Shown: positions 1 to 7,096 of the stretch, piece after piece
Layout of the letters: each line of letters begins with the position of its first letter
How positions within the stretch are numbered: the stretch's first letter is position 1
Assembly (NCBI GenBank): GCA_028697615.1
Contig: JAQVET010000009.1
Span: 1-14,985, forward strand
DNA length: 14,985 nt
Reading direction: 5' to 3'
Origin: Minisyncoccota bacterium
GTDB lineage: Bacteria > Patescibacteriota > Minisyncoccia > Minisyncoccales > GCA-002788555
Position numbers and translations under genes: made by a program
The notes under the pieces: model-generated
The model's input: the letters and a program-made list of their open reading frames with translations, nothing else
Database searches by the model: none
What the model was told of the DNA's origin: nothing

Positions 1-9
1 GTATTGTAT

Positions 10-38
10 TTGTAATTTATAATTTTTTTTGCTATACT
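10..38 (+). promoter_or_regulatory. nrdJ promoter (extended -10)
   Basis: A -35-like TTGTAA (10-15) is separated by 17 nt from a -10 TATACT (33-38), which is preceded by TGC (30-32) and so forms an extended -10 element. The -10 ends 7 nt before the ATG at 46, so the expected transcription start falls on or next to the start codon, giving a leaderless or nearly leaderless mRNA. The match is read from the sequence; the use of the promoter is inferred. Confidence 0.6.
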
Positions 39-45
39 TTTGTTT

Positions 46-2643
46 ATGAAAAAAGATATCAATAAAATTAAAAAAAGAGATGGAAGGATAGTTGACTTTG
101 ATTTATCTAAGATTGCAAATGCTATTTTTAAAGCAACCGAAGCAGTAGGTTCTCCTGATTTTGATTTTGCTAACACTCTAGCTTTAAAGGTAGTGGAAAT
201 TTTAAAAAAAGAATTGTCTCCTAAAGAAATTCCCACAGTAGAAAAAGTCCAAGACGTTGTTGAACAGGCTCTTATTGAGGCTGGTAGAGCAAGGGTAGCA
301 AAGGCATACATTCTCTATAGAAGAAAAAGAACAGAAATTAGAGAAGAAAAAAAGAGAATTTTGAATAAAGAAGAGATAGATGAAGTGGATAAGATGTTTG
401 ATATCAATGCTCTAAAAGTTTTAGCTTCTCGCTATCTTAAGAAAGACGAAGATGGCAACATTATTGAATCTCCAAAAGAGCTTTTTGAAAGGGTATCTAT
501 TCATGTAACATTGCCATCTATTTTATTTGATAAGAGGGTTTCTCGAAAAAAGGGAAATGTTGTGCACAAAGAGGAAGGTTTTAATGCAGATAAATTTGAA
601 GGAAAAATTAAAATTGGCAGGTATACTTTAAATAAATTTCATCTTGAAGCCTTAAAGAGGATGTATGATCGTTTTAATAAAAAAAAGCAAATGAAAATTC
701 GATGGTCAGATCTTTTGGAGAAAATTGAAAAAGGAGAATTTAATCATTATGAAAAAGAGGTAGAGCAGTATTACCTGATAATGGTTCAAAGAAAGTTCCT
801 GCCAAATACTCCTGCTCTTGTTAATTTTGGTAGAGAACTTGGAATGGGAAGTGCTTGTTTTGTTTTAGATATTGAAGATTCTATAGAAAGTATTATGGAT
901 ACATTGGGAAGAGCAGCTATTATTTTTAAGTCCGGTGGAGGAGTAGGTTATAATTTTTCGAAATTAAGACCTAATGGTGATTTTGTAAAATCAACCGGTG
1001 GGGTAGCAAGTGGACCGATTAGTTTTATGTCTCTTTATGATAAAATGACAGATGTAGTAAAGCAGGGAGGAGTAAGGCGTGGGGCGAATATGGGTATTTT
1101 AAATTCTAATCATCCAGATATTGAAGATTTTATTAAGGCAAAAGAAGGAAACGCAGCTCTGCAAAATTTTAATATTTCTTGCTTGATAAAATCAGATTTC
1201 TGGGAATACTTTGAAAAAGATAGACCCTATCCTTTGATTAATCCAAGAAATAATGAGATAGTAAAATATATTAGTCCAAGACAACTTTTTCAACATATAG
1301 CATATCAGGCATGGGAATCCGCAGAACCAGGAGTGGTTTTTGAAGATAGAGTAAATCAATATAATCCATTTTTGGAGACATTAGGACCCATTCAAGCGAC
1401 CAACCCCTGTGGTGAAGTTTTACTTTATCCTAATGAAAGTTGTAATTTGGGGAGTATAAATCTCTGGGCTTTTGTCAAAGAAAAAAATAAAGAAATTAAA
1501 GATCCTGTGGTGGAATTTGATTGGGATGATTTTAAAAAAACTATTCAAATTGCTACTCGTTTTTTAGATAATGTTGTTGAGGTGAATCTTTACCCTTTAC
1601 CAGAAATTGAGGAGATGACTTTGAGTACTCGAAAAATTGGTCTTGGAGTAATGGGACTTGGTGATGTGCTTTACGAACTTGAAATTCCCTATGATAGTCA
1701 AGATGGTTTTGATTTTATGGATGAAGTGATGGAATTTTTGAATTTTTATTCAAAAGAAACTTCTATTTTACTTGCAAAAGATAGAGGTCGGTTTCCGTAT
1801 TTTAATAAAAGTTTTTATCCAAAGGGCAAACTTCCTTTCAGTGGTATCGAGGATAGAAAATCTCGCCTTCCAGGTTTTGGTTATAAATGGCAAAAGGAGA
1901 TTTTGGATTGGTCAAAACTTAAAAAAGAGATTAAAAAATATGGTTTGCGTAATGCTTTTACGACAGTTATCGCGCCAACAGGAAGTATCAGTATGATTGC
2001 CGGTTGCTCATCAGGAATTGAACCAGTTTTTAGTTTAATTTTTGAGAAAAAAGTGGCTGTTGGTTCATTTTATTATGTCGATCCAGTTTTTGAAAAAAAG
2101 ATGACAAGAGAAGGACTTTTTGATGAAGAGTTGATCAAGGAGGTTGCCGATAAAGATGGATCTGTGCAAAACATAAGTTATATACCTGCTAATTTTAAAA
2201 AAATTTTTAAAGTGGCTGGGGATATTAAATTTGAAAATCATATAAGGGCTTTAGCCGCTTTTCAAAAATGGACAGATTCTTCAATTTCTAAAACTATAAA
2301 TTTTTTACCAAATACTACTGTTGAAGATATAGAAAAAGCATATATTCTTGCACACGATTTAGGATGTAAAGATATTACTGTCTTTCGTATGGGTTCTATT
2401 AAAGGCGTACTGAGTGTTAAAAAGGAAGTAAAAAATCCAAAAAAGAAAAATATAAAAAAAGAAATTGAAAAACTTGTTCCGTTAAAAGATGTAAAAGCAA
2501 AAGGGCCTTCTATTTATCATGAACCAGGTGTTTTTGAAAATGGAGAAATTAATATTTGTCCAAATTGTGAGTCTCAGTTAGTTTTTGAAGAAGGATGCAA
2601 GAAATGTCCAAATTGTGGTTGGGGACTTTGTAGTAGTAGTTAA
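46..2643 (+). CDS. nrdJ: Ribonucleoside-diphosphate reductase, adenosylcobalamin-dependent (class II)
   Basis: Reduces ribonucleotides to deoxyribonucleotides in the cytoplasm using a radical generated from adenosylcobalamin. The 865-residue protein begins with an ATP-cone region (KRDGRIVDFD near residue 10, to about residue 100), an allosteric nucleotide-binding module. The catalytic barrel follows. Expected active-site residues are present: Cys271 in GSACF and Cys466 in ESCNLGSINL as the redox pair, and N453-P-C455-G-E457 carrying the thiyl-radical cysteine with its Asn and Glu partners. The NPCGE form and the C-terminal cysteine-rich ribbon (Cys 838, 841, 851, 854, 857, 862) are typical of NrdJ rather than NrdA or NrdD. 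An in-frame TTG at 40 could add two residues, but ATG 46 fits the promoter spacing and the window-wide TATG start context. The adjacent cobalamin adenosyltransferase supports class II. No intein or frameshift is seen. Confidence 0.96.
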   Translation: MKKDINKIKKRDGRIVDFDLSKIANAIFKATEAVGSPDFDFANTLALKVVEILKKELSPKEIPTVEKVQDVVEQALIEAGRARVAKAYILYRRKRTEIREEKKRILNKEEIDEVDKMFDINALKVLASRYLKKDEDGNIIESPKELFERVSIHVTLPSILFDKRVSRKKGNVVHKEEGFNADKFEGKIKIGRYTLNKFHLEALKRMYDRFNKKKQMKIRWSDLLEKIEKGEFNHYEKEVEQYYLIMVQRKFLPNTPALVNFGRELGMGSACFVLDIEDSIESIMDTLGRAAIIFKSGGGVGYNFSKLRPNGDFVKSTGGVASGPISFMSLYDKMTDVVKQGGVRRGANMGILNSNHPDIEDFIKAKEGNAALQNFNISCLIKSDFWEYFEKDRPYPLINPRNNEIVKYISPRQLFQHIAYQAWESAEPGVVFEDRVNQYNPFLETLGPIQATNPCGEVLLYPNESCNLGSINLWAFVKEKNKEIKDPVVEFDWDDFKKTIQIATRFLDNVVEVNLYPLPEIEEMTLSTRKIGLGVMGLGDVLYELEIPYDSQDGFDFMDEVMEFLNFYSKETSILLAKDRGRFPYFNKSFYPKGKLPFSGIEDRKSRLPGFGYKWQKEILDWSKLKKEIKKYGLRNAFTTVIAPTGSISMIAGCSSGIEPVFSLIFEKKVAVGSFYYVDPVFEKKMTREGLFDEELIKEVADKDGSVQNISYIPANFKKIFKVAGDIKFENHIRALAAFQKWTDSSISKTINFLPNTTVEDIEKAYILAHDLGCKDITVFRMGSIKGVLSVKKEVKNPKKKNIKKEIEKLVPLKDVKAKGPSIYHEPGVFENGEINICPNCESQLVFEEGCKKCPNCGWGLCSSS

Positions 2644-2654
2644 TTTTATTAAAA

Positions 2655-2670
2655 ATTGCTAAGAAGCAAT
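2655..2670 (+). other. Short stem-loop between nrdJ and the adenosyltransferase gene
   Basis: ATTGCT (2655-2660) and AGCAAT (2665-2670) form a perfect 6-bp stem with the 4-nt loop AAGA in the 36-nt gap between the two genes. No T-run follows, so it does not look like an intrinsic terminator. It lies 9 nt before the ATG and could influence translation or mRNA processing. Function unknown; it may be chance. Confidence 0.35.
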
Positions 2671-2679
2671 CTCAAATTT

Positions 2680-3225
2680 ATGATTTTTGTTTTTACAGGT
2701 AACGGGCAGGGGAAAACTACTGCAGCTATAGGAAAAGGGATTAGAGCAAAAGGTGCTGGCAGGAAAGTTTTAATGGTTCAATTTTTAAAAACTAAAAATT
2801 CTTCTGAATATAAAATTTTAAAAAATCTTTTTGAAATTAAAACATTCGGCCTTAAAGGATTTTTTTTACCAGAAGATCAACTTACCGGCAGGCCAGAACT
2901 TAAAAAAAGGGGGATAAAACCATTTTCTGAAGAATATAAAAACCTTATTAAAAAAGGATGGAATTTTGTAAAGAAAAATTTAGAGTCTGGAAAGTATAAT
3001 TTTTTTATCTTGGACGAAATAAATGTTGCTTTGTATTACAGGTTAATAGATAAAAAAGAATTTTTAAGTTTTTTTAAAAAAGTTGACAGAAGATTAGATA
3101 TAGTGTTAACTGGTAGATATGCTCCCAAAGAAATTATTGAAATTGCTGATTTGGTAACAGAATTTAGAGAAATTAAACATCCATTTCAAAAAGGGGAGAA
3201 AGCCAAAAAGGGTATTGATTTTTAA
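2680..3225 (+). CDS. cobO: Cob(I)alamin adenosyltransferase, CobO/CobA/BtuR family
   Basis: Transfers the 5'-deoxyadenosyl group of ATP to cob(I)alamin (or a corrinoid precursor), producing adenosylcobalamin. The 181-residue protein opens directly with the family P-loop GNGQGKTTAA (residues 7-16; Lys12). The acidic strand motif ILDEINVALYY sits in mid-protein, and the C-terminal family signature follows (LTGRYAPKEIIEIADLVTEF, then KHPFQKG...KKGIDF). It is slightly shorter than enterobacterial BtuR/CobA because the N-terminal segment before the P-loop is minimal. The open frame reaches back to a TTG at 2656, but that codon lies inside a stem-loop; ATG 2680 places the P-loop normally and has the TATG context. 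No other B12-synthesis gene is visible, so salvage of external corrinoid for the upstream NrdJ is the likeliest role (inference). The family call is firm; cobO and btuR are interchangeable names here. Confidence 0.93.
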   Translation: MIFVFTGNGQGKTTAAIGKGIRAKGAGRKVLMVQFLKTKNSSEYKILKNLFEIKTFGLKGFFLPEDQLTGRPELKKRGIKPFSEEYKNLIKKGWNFVKKNLESGKYNFFILDEINVALYYRLIDKKEFLSFFKKVDRRLDIVLTGRYAPKEIIEIADLVTEFREIKHPFQKGEKAKKGIDF

Positions 3226-3337
3226 ATTTTAAGTTAACAAACAATAATTCCCCGAAACTTTGCAGGAAACTATTTGATTTAAATCATTTTTTGGATTTTT
3301 TTATCGTTTTTACCCAGTAAGAGATTATTTTTAATAC

Positions 3338-3409
3338 GCCCCTATAGTTTAATGGATAAAACAAGGGACTCCTAAGCCTTAGATCCAGGTTCGATTCCTG
3401 GTAGGGGCA
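3338..3409 (+). tRNA. tRNA-Arg (anticodon CCT)
   Basis: A complete 72-nt cloverleaf can be drawn. The acceptor stem is GCCCCTA (3338-3344) with TAGGGGC (3402-3408) and discriminator A3409. The D stem is GTTT/AAAC with loop AATGGATA, which carries the A after GG that serves as the arginine A20 identity base. The anticodon loop CTCCTAA (3369-3375) gives anticodon CCT at 3371-3373, reading AGG. The T arm is CCAGG-TTCGATT-CCTGG (3385-3401). The CCA end is not encoded. The anticodon stem (3364-3368 with 3376-3380) has a G-T wobble and an A-G mismatch next to the loop. It stands alone, 112 nt after the adenosyltransferase gene; no convincing promoter or terminator was found directly around it. Confidence 0.95.
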
Positions 3410-3499
3410 TTTTATTTCGTGATTTTTTCAATATCCTTAATCTTAAACAAAGTATCTTAAAGTATTACATTGACATAGCACTTGATAAAAAAACAGCAC

Positions 3500-3528
3500 T
3501 TGACTTTTGCTTTTAAGTTTATTAAAAT
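3500..3528 (+). promoter_or_regulatory. Promoter for tuf and possibly the ribosomal protein operon
   Basis: TTGACT (3500-3505) and TAAAAT (3523-3528) are 17 nt apart, a near-consensus housekeeping promoter. The predicted start near 3535 gives a leader of about 60 nt for tuf. A perfect TATAAT at 3555-3560 lies further down but lacks a good -35; it could be a secondary start. No strong terminator was seen between here and the window end, so this promoter may drive much of the downstream cluster (inference). Confidence 0.6.
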
Positions 3529-3596
3529 ATTAATTTATAAAAGGTCATATATAGTATAATTTATCCAATTTTTGAATTTTTAAAAAATTTATTACT

Positions 3597-4796
3597 ATGG
3601 CAGAAAAACAAAAATTTGAAAGAACAAAGCCGCATATTAATGTAGGCACTATTGGTCACGTTGATCATGGTAAAACTACGTTAACTGCAGCTATACTTCA
3701 CGTTTTAAATTTGGCTGGTTTTCCAGTTACCCAAAAAACTGTTGAGCAGATTGATGCTGCACCTGAAGAAAAAGAAAGGGGATTAACTATTAATATTTCC
3801 CATGTTGAATACGAAACAGAGAAACGCCATTACGCTCATATTGATTGTCCAGGGCATGCTGATTATATTAAAAATATGATTACAGGTGCTGCTCAGATGG
3901 ATGGAGCGATTTTAGTTGTTTCAGCAGCAGACGGTCCAATGCCTCAAACAAGAGAGCATATTTTACTTGCAAGGCAAGTAGGTGTTCCTGCAATCGTTGT
4001 CTTCTTAAATAAGGTTGATCAAGTTGATGATCCAGAACTTGTAGATCTTGTAGAGGAAGAAATTAGAGAGCTTCTTACAAAATATGAATTTCCAGGAAAA
4101 GATATTCCAGTAATTCGAGGATCTGCTTTAAAAGCACTAAGTGCGCAAAGCAAAGATGATGAAGCCGCTAAACCTGTATTAGATTTGATACAAACTCTTG
4201 ACACTTATATTCCAGAACCAGAAAGACCATTAGATCAGCCATTTTTAATGCCTATAGAAGACGTTATGACTATTTCTGGAAGAGGCACTGTGGTTACAGG
4301 AAGGGTAGAAAGAGGTACTGTCCACTTAAATGATGAAGTAGAAATTGTTGGTTTAAAACAAACTCAAAAAACAGTTGTTACAGGAATTGAAATGTTTCAA
4401 AAGACATTAGATGAGGGTCGAGCAGGTGATAATGTCGGAGTACTTTTAAGGGGTCTTAAACAAGAGGATGTTAAAAGAGGACAAGTTTTAGCAAAACCGG
4501 GAACTATCACTCCTCATCAAGAATTTGAAGCGCAGGTTTATGTTTTAACTAAAGAGGAGGGAGGTAGACATAGTCCATTCTTCTCTGGTTATAAACCGCA
4601 GTTTTTTATTAGAACAGCTGATGTTACAGGCGAGGTGACACTTCCAGAGGGTACAGAGATGGTTATTCCTGGTGACACAGTAAATATAAAAATTAAGTTG
4701 ATTGCTCCTGTAGCAATGGAAGAGAAACAAAGATTTGCTATAAGAGAAGGAGGTATTACAGTAGGCGCTGGGGTAATTACAAAAATTATAAAATAA
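3597..4796 (+). CDS. tuf: Elongation factor Tu
   Basis: GTPase that carries aminoacyl-tRNA to the ribosomal A site. The 399-residue length is typical. Domain 1 contains all G motifs: P-loop GHVDHGKTT (20-28), the switch-I motif RGLTI with Thr64, DCPGH (83-87) with catalytic His87, NKVD (138-141) and SAL (176-178). The beta-barrel domains 2 and 3 follow, with a well-conserved RGTVVTGRVERG segment and C-terminal EGGxTVGAGV. The usual str-operon partners rpsL, rpsG and fusA are not upstream; tuf has its own promoter after a tRNA gene and leads directly into rpsJ after 69 nt. No Shine-Dalgarno is seen before the ATG. Confidence 0.99.
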   Translation: MAEKQKFERTKPHINVGTIGHVDHGKTTLTAAILHVLNLAGFPVTQKTVEQIDAAPEEKERGLTINISHVEYETEKRHYAHIDCPGHADYIKNMITGAAQMDGAILVVSAADGPMPQTREHILLARQVGVPAIVVFLNKVDQVDDPELVDLVEEEIRELLTKYEFPGKDIPVIRGSALKALSAQSKDDEAAKPVLDLIQTLDTYIPEPERPLDQPFLMPIEDVMTISGRGTVVTGRVERGTVHLNDEVEIVGLKQTQKTVVTGIEMFQKTLDEGRAGDNVGVLLRGLKQEDVKRGQVLAKPGTITPHQEFEAQVYVLTKEEGGRHSPFFSGYKPQFFIRTADVTGEVTLPEGTEMVIPGDTVNIKIKLIAPVAMEEKQRFAIREGGITVGAGVITKIIK

Positions 4797-4865
4797 TTTG
4801 TGGTTAAATTATTTATTGTTTAAAATTCCAAAATAAACAAAGATTAAAAATGGGAGATAATTTTT

Positions 4866-5240
4866 ATGCCAGCAAAAGATCAAGAAGTAAAATCTAAAAA
4901 TAAAAAAGATGATTCTGCGAAAGACAGCACCACTGTTGTGCCTAAGATTAGAATAAAAGCAAAAGCTTACGATCATCGAGTAATTGATGCTTCAGCTAAA
5001 CAAATTGTTGAAACCGTTGTTATATTGGGAGCAAAGGTCCACGGTCCAATTCCGCTTCCTACAGAGATTCATAAATATACAGTAAATCGTTCTACATTCG
5101 TTCATAAAGATACAAGGGAGCAGTTTGAGATAAGGGTGCACAAGCGCTTAATTGAAATTTTAAATCCTACAAAGAAGATTATCGAGGCTCTGCAAGATTT
5201 GAATTTGCCAGCAGGAGTAGAGATAGAAATTAAAATGTAA
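4866..5240 (+). CDS. rpsJ: 30S ribosomal protein S10 (uS10), N-terminally extended
   Basis: Component of the 30S head and, in other bacteria, a NusE-type transcription antitermination partner. The S10 core starts near residue 26 (PKIRIKAKAYDHRVID) and runs through GPIPLPTEIHKYTVNRSTFVHKDTREQFEIRVHKR to the end. At 124 residues it is about 20 longer than usual because of a charged N-terminal tail rich in Lys, Asp and Ser. A GTG at 4938 would give a standard-length protein of 101 residues. However, ATG 4866 has the only good Shine-Dalgarno-like sequence in the window (GGGAG, 4852-4856) and the T-before-ATG context, so the long form is preferred. First gene of the S10 cluster. Confidence 0.96.
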   Translation: MPAKDQEVKSKNKKDDSAKDSTTVVPKIRIKAKAYDHRVIDASAKQIVETVVILGAKVHGPIPLPTEIHKYTVNRSTFVHKDTREQFEIRVHKRLIEILNPTKKIIEALQDLNLPAGVEIEIKM

Positions 5241-5404
5241 TATTTTAAATTTAATTCACAAGGTAAAAATAAAAATAGAGAATTATTATTATGTATTTTG
5301 TTAAAGCATATTAAGATTGTTAATTTTATAAGCATTTAGTCGTTAAAAAGAAAGTATTTGATTAAATCTGGGCTAAATGCCCAGATTTTAATTATTAAGG
5401 TATT
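5241..5404 (+). other. rpsJ-rplC intergenic leader, 164 nt
   Basis: By far the longest gap inside the ribosomal protein cluster, where neighbouring gaps are 2-60 nt. It contains a weak promoter-like pair, TTGTTA (5298-5303) and TAATTT (5321-5326) 17 nt apart. It also contains a 7-codon reading frame (5291-5314, MYFVKAY) whose ATG has the same T-before-ATG context as the real genes, and the strong stem-loop at 5361-5392 described separately. This arrangement looks like a regulatory leader for rplC and downstream genes. The promoter and mini-ORF are speculative in such AT-rich DNA. Confidence 0.4.
5361..5392 (+). promoter_or_regulatory. Strong stem-loop upstream of rplC
   Basis: AAATCTGGGC (5364-5373) pairs perfectly with GCCCAGATTT (5379-5388) around the 5-nt loop TAAAT. 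Three further pairs (5361-5363 with 5390-5392) form if T5389 bulges out. It is followed by only four Ts and then 12 nt to the rplC ATG. It may act as an attenuator or weak terminator after rpsJ, or as a protein-binding or translational control site for rplC. The structure is seen; the role is inferred. Confidence 0.65.
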
Positions 5405-6013
5405 ATGAAATTTATTTTAGGAGAAAAATTGAAAATGTCGCAAATATTTGATGAATCAGGAGATGTTATACCAGTGACTATTGTAAAAGCTGGTCCTTGT
5501 TTTGTTACTCAATTAAAAAAAGAAGAAAAAGATGGTTATAGTGCTTTGCAATTGGGTTACCAAGAAAAGAAGGAAAACAAGATTAAAAAAACTGAAAAGG
5601 GAAAAGGTTTTAAATATCTTCAAGAAATAAGGATAGACCCAAAAGAAATAAAAGATAATTCTAAAAATATTGGAGATAAAGTTGATGTTTCAATATTTAA
5701 AGAAGGAGAAAAAGTTCAGGTTTCTGGAGTTTCTAAAGCTAAGGGATTTCAAGGAGTGGTAAAAAGATGGGGTTTTTCTGGTGCTCCTAAAAGTCATGGT
5801 ACAAAGCACACTTTAAGAAAACCTGGGTCCATTGGAATGACAGGGCCTCAGAGGGTTCTAAAGGGCAAAAAAATGGCAGGAAGGATGGGTGGTAAGAGGG
5901 TTACAATTAAAAATTTGAAAATATATAAAGTTGATACAGAGAATAATTTACTTTATATTAAAGGAGCGATTCCTGGTAGAAAGGGCACGCTTCTTGAAAT
6001 AAAAGCAATATAA
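5405..6013 (+). CDS. rplC: 50S ribosomal protein L3 (uL3)
   Basis: Early-assembling 50S protein whose loop reaches toward the peptidyl transferase centre. The 202-residue protein is of normal length. It has the L3 start (KFILGEKLKMSQIFDESGDV) and the family core from about residue 111 (KGFQGVVKRWGF, SHGTKHTLRKPGSIGMT, KGKKMAGRMGGKRVTIKNL), ending with the C-terminal IKGAIPGRKGTLLEI. A weak AAGG (5397-5400) lies only 4 nt before the ATG and directly after the stem-loop. rplD follows after 2 nt. Confidence 0.98.
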   Translation: MKFILGEKLKMSQIFDESGDVIPVTIVKAGPCFVTQLKKEEKDGYSALQLGYQEKKENKIKKTEKGKGFKYLQEIRIDPKEIKDNSKNIGDKVDVSIFKEGEKVQVSGVSKAKGFQGVVKRWGFSGAPKSHGTKHTLRKPGSIGMTGPQRVLKGKKMAGRMGGKRVTIKNLKIYKVDTENNLLYIKGAIPGRKGTLLEIKAI

Positions 6014-6015
6014 AT

Positions 6016-6657
6016 ATGAAAGCAGATTTATTTAATCAAGAAGGTGAAAAAGTTGGAGAGATTAATCTTCCGAAAGAAATTTTTAATATTCAATTTAATT
6101 CTAACTTGGTGCATCAGGCAGTTTTATATTACCAGGCATTAGAAAGAAAACCAATAGCGAGTACAAAAGATAGGTCAGAAGTTTCAGGCGGTGGTCGAAA
6201 ACCTTGGCGACAAAAAGGAACTGGCAGGGCGAGACATGGTTCAATAAGATCTCCGATTTGGAAGGGAGGTGGAGTAACATTTGGACCAACTCAAGAAAAA
6301 AAATATGAAAAGAAATTACCATCAAAAATGAGAAGAAAGGCACTTTTTATGGTTCTTTCACAAAAACTACAGGACGGAGAAATAATTTTTTTAGATGATT
6401 TAAAATTCGATAATTTAAAAACAAAATCTGCACAAAAAATTATTGATAATCTTTCGCGAATTAAAACTGATTTAAAAGATAAAAGTAAATTAATAGTACT
6501 GGATGATTCACATAAAGATTATTTAAAGTTTTTTTCTAATATTAAAAATATTGGATTTTGTGAACCCACATCTTTAAATCCATATATTTTGCTTTCAAAA
6601 AAATATTTAATTATTGAAAAAGGGGCAATAGAGAAATTTAAAGATAAAATATTATGA
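6016..6657 (+). CDS. rplD: 50S ribosomal protein L4 (uL4)
   Basis: 50S protein lining the exit tunnel; in many bacteria also the autogenous repressor of the S10 operon. The 213-residue product has the conserved tunnel-loop segment (VSGGGRKPWRQKGTGRARHG, then SIRSPIWKGGGVTFGP, roughly residues 55-95) and the C-terminal alpha/beta domain. It ends with the only TGA stop in the window, inside an ATGA overlap with rplW, a layout typical of translational coupling. No Shine-Dalgarno is visible before the ATG, which follows the rplC stop by 2 nt. Confidence 0.98.
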   Translation: MKADLFNQEGEKVGEINLPKEIFNIQFNSNLVHQAVLYYQALERKPIASTKDRSEVSGGGRKPWRQKGTGRARHGSIRSPIWKGGGVTFGPTQEKKYEKKLPSKMRRKALFMVLSQKLQDGEIIFLDDLKFDNLKTKSAQKIIDNLSRIKTDLKDKSKLIVLDDSHKDYLKFFSNIKNIGFCEPTSLNPYILLSKKYLIIEKGAIEKFKDKIL

Positions 6658-7070
6658 AATTATTTAATAAGTCGAAAGAAACAAAACCAAAAACCAAGAA
6701 AAAAGAAGAGATAAAGAAAAAACCTGAGAAAAAAAATTCTAATTTAAAACCAGCAAAGATTAAAGAAGAATCCACTAAAAAAATTGATGATTTGGCAGCA
6801 AAATCTTTGGTTTATCCACATATTTCAGAAAAAGCTACTGATCTTGCAGAGAAGAATAAGTATGTCTTTAGGGTTTTTTCTAATACAAATAAAAGACAAA
6901 TAAAAGAGGCTGTAGAAAAACTTTATAGTGTAGAAGTAAAAAGTGTTAACATTGTTAAAATTAAAAGAAAAAAAAGAAGGTTAGGCAGAATTGAAGGATA
7001 CAAGCCAGCTTATAAAAAAGCAATTGTTACCTTGAAAGAAGGTTATAAAATAGAACTTGTACCAAGGTAA
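6654..7070 (+). CDS. rplW: 50S ribosomal protein L23 (uL23) with lysine-rich N-terminal extension
   Basis: Exit-site 50S protein that docks trigger factor and the signal recognition particle. The canonical domain begins near residue 53 (VYPHISEKATDLAEKNKYVF) and continues with NKRQIKEAVEKLYSVEVKSVN and the basic KRRLGR loop. It is preceded by about 50 residues of low-complexity Lys/Glu sequence, making the protein 138 residues instead of roughly 95-100. There is no internal Met that would give a standard-length start, and the ATG overlaps the rplD stop by 4 nt, so the extension appears real. Confidence 0.96.
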   Translation: MKLFNKSKETKPKTKKKEEIKKKPEKKNSNLKPAKIKEESTKKIDDLAAKSLVYPHISEKATDLAEKNKYVFRVFSNTNKRQIKEAVEKLYSVEVKSVNIVKIKRKKRRLGRIEGYKPAYKKAIVTLKEGYKIELVPR

Positions 7071-7096
7071 TTTTATAATTTACAATTGAAATTTAT

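Noticed and set aside
1772..1996. Second + strand frame inside nrdJ
   Set aside because: It lies wholly within a conserved part of nrdJ in another frame and resembles nothing.
3275..3305. Rho-independent terminator after the adenosyltransferase gene
   Set aside because: The 12-bp palindrome TGATTTAAATCA has no proper loop, and the alternative AAATC/GATTT stem has only 5 weak pairs; T-rich sequence is everywhere here.
4019..4204. Open frame on the - strand inside tuf, and similar antisense frames at 4545, 5102, 6101, 11537, 11759 and 13398
   Set aside because: All lie opposite conserved ribosomal or tuf genes, have no family resemblance and no start context; they are shadows.
4816..4840. Terminator hairpin after tuf (TTGTTTA with TAAACAA)
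   Set aside because: A 7-bp almost all-A/T stem with an 11-nt loop and no T-run; likely chance.
6655..6657. Alternative genetic code with UGA as glycine
   Set aside because: All genes read through at full length with the standard code, no in-frame TGA interrupts a conserved protein, and TGA ends rplD at the expected length.
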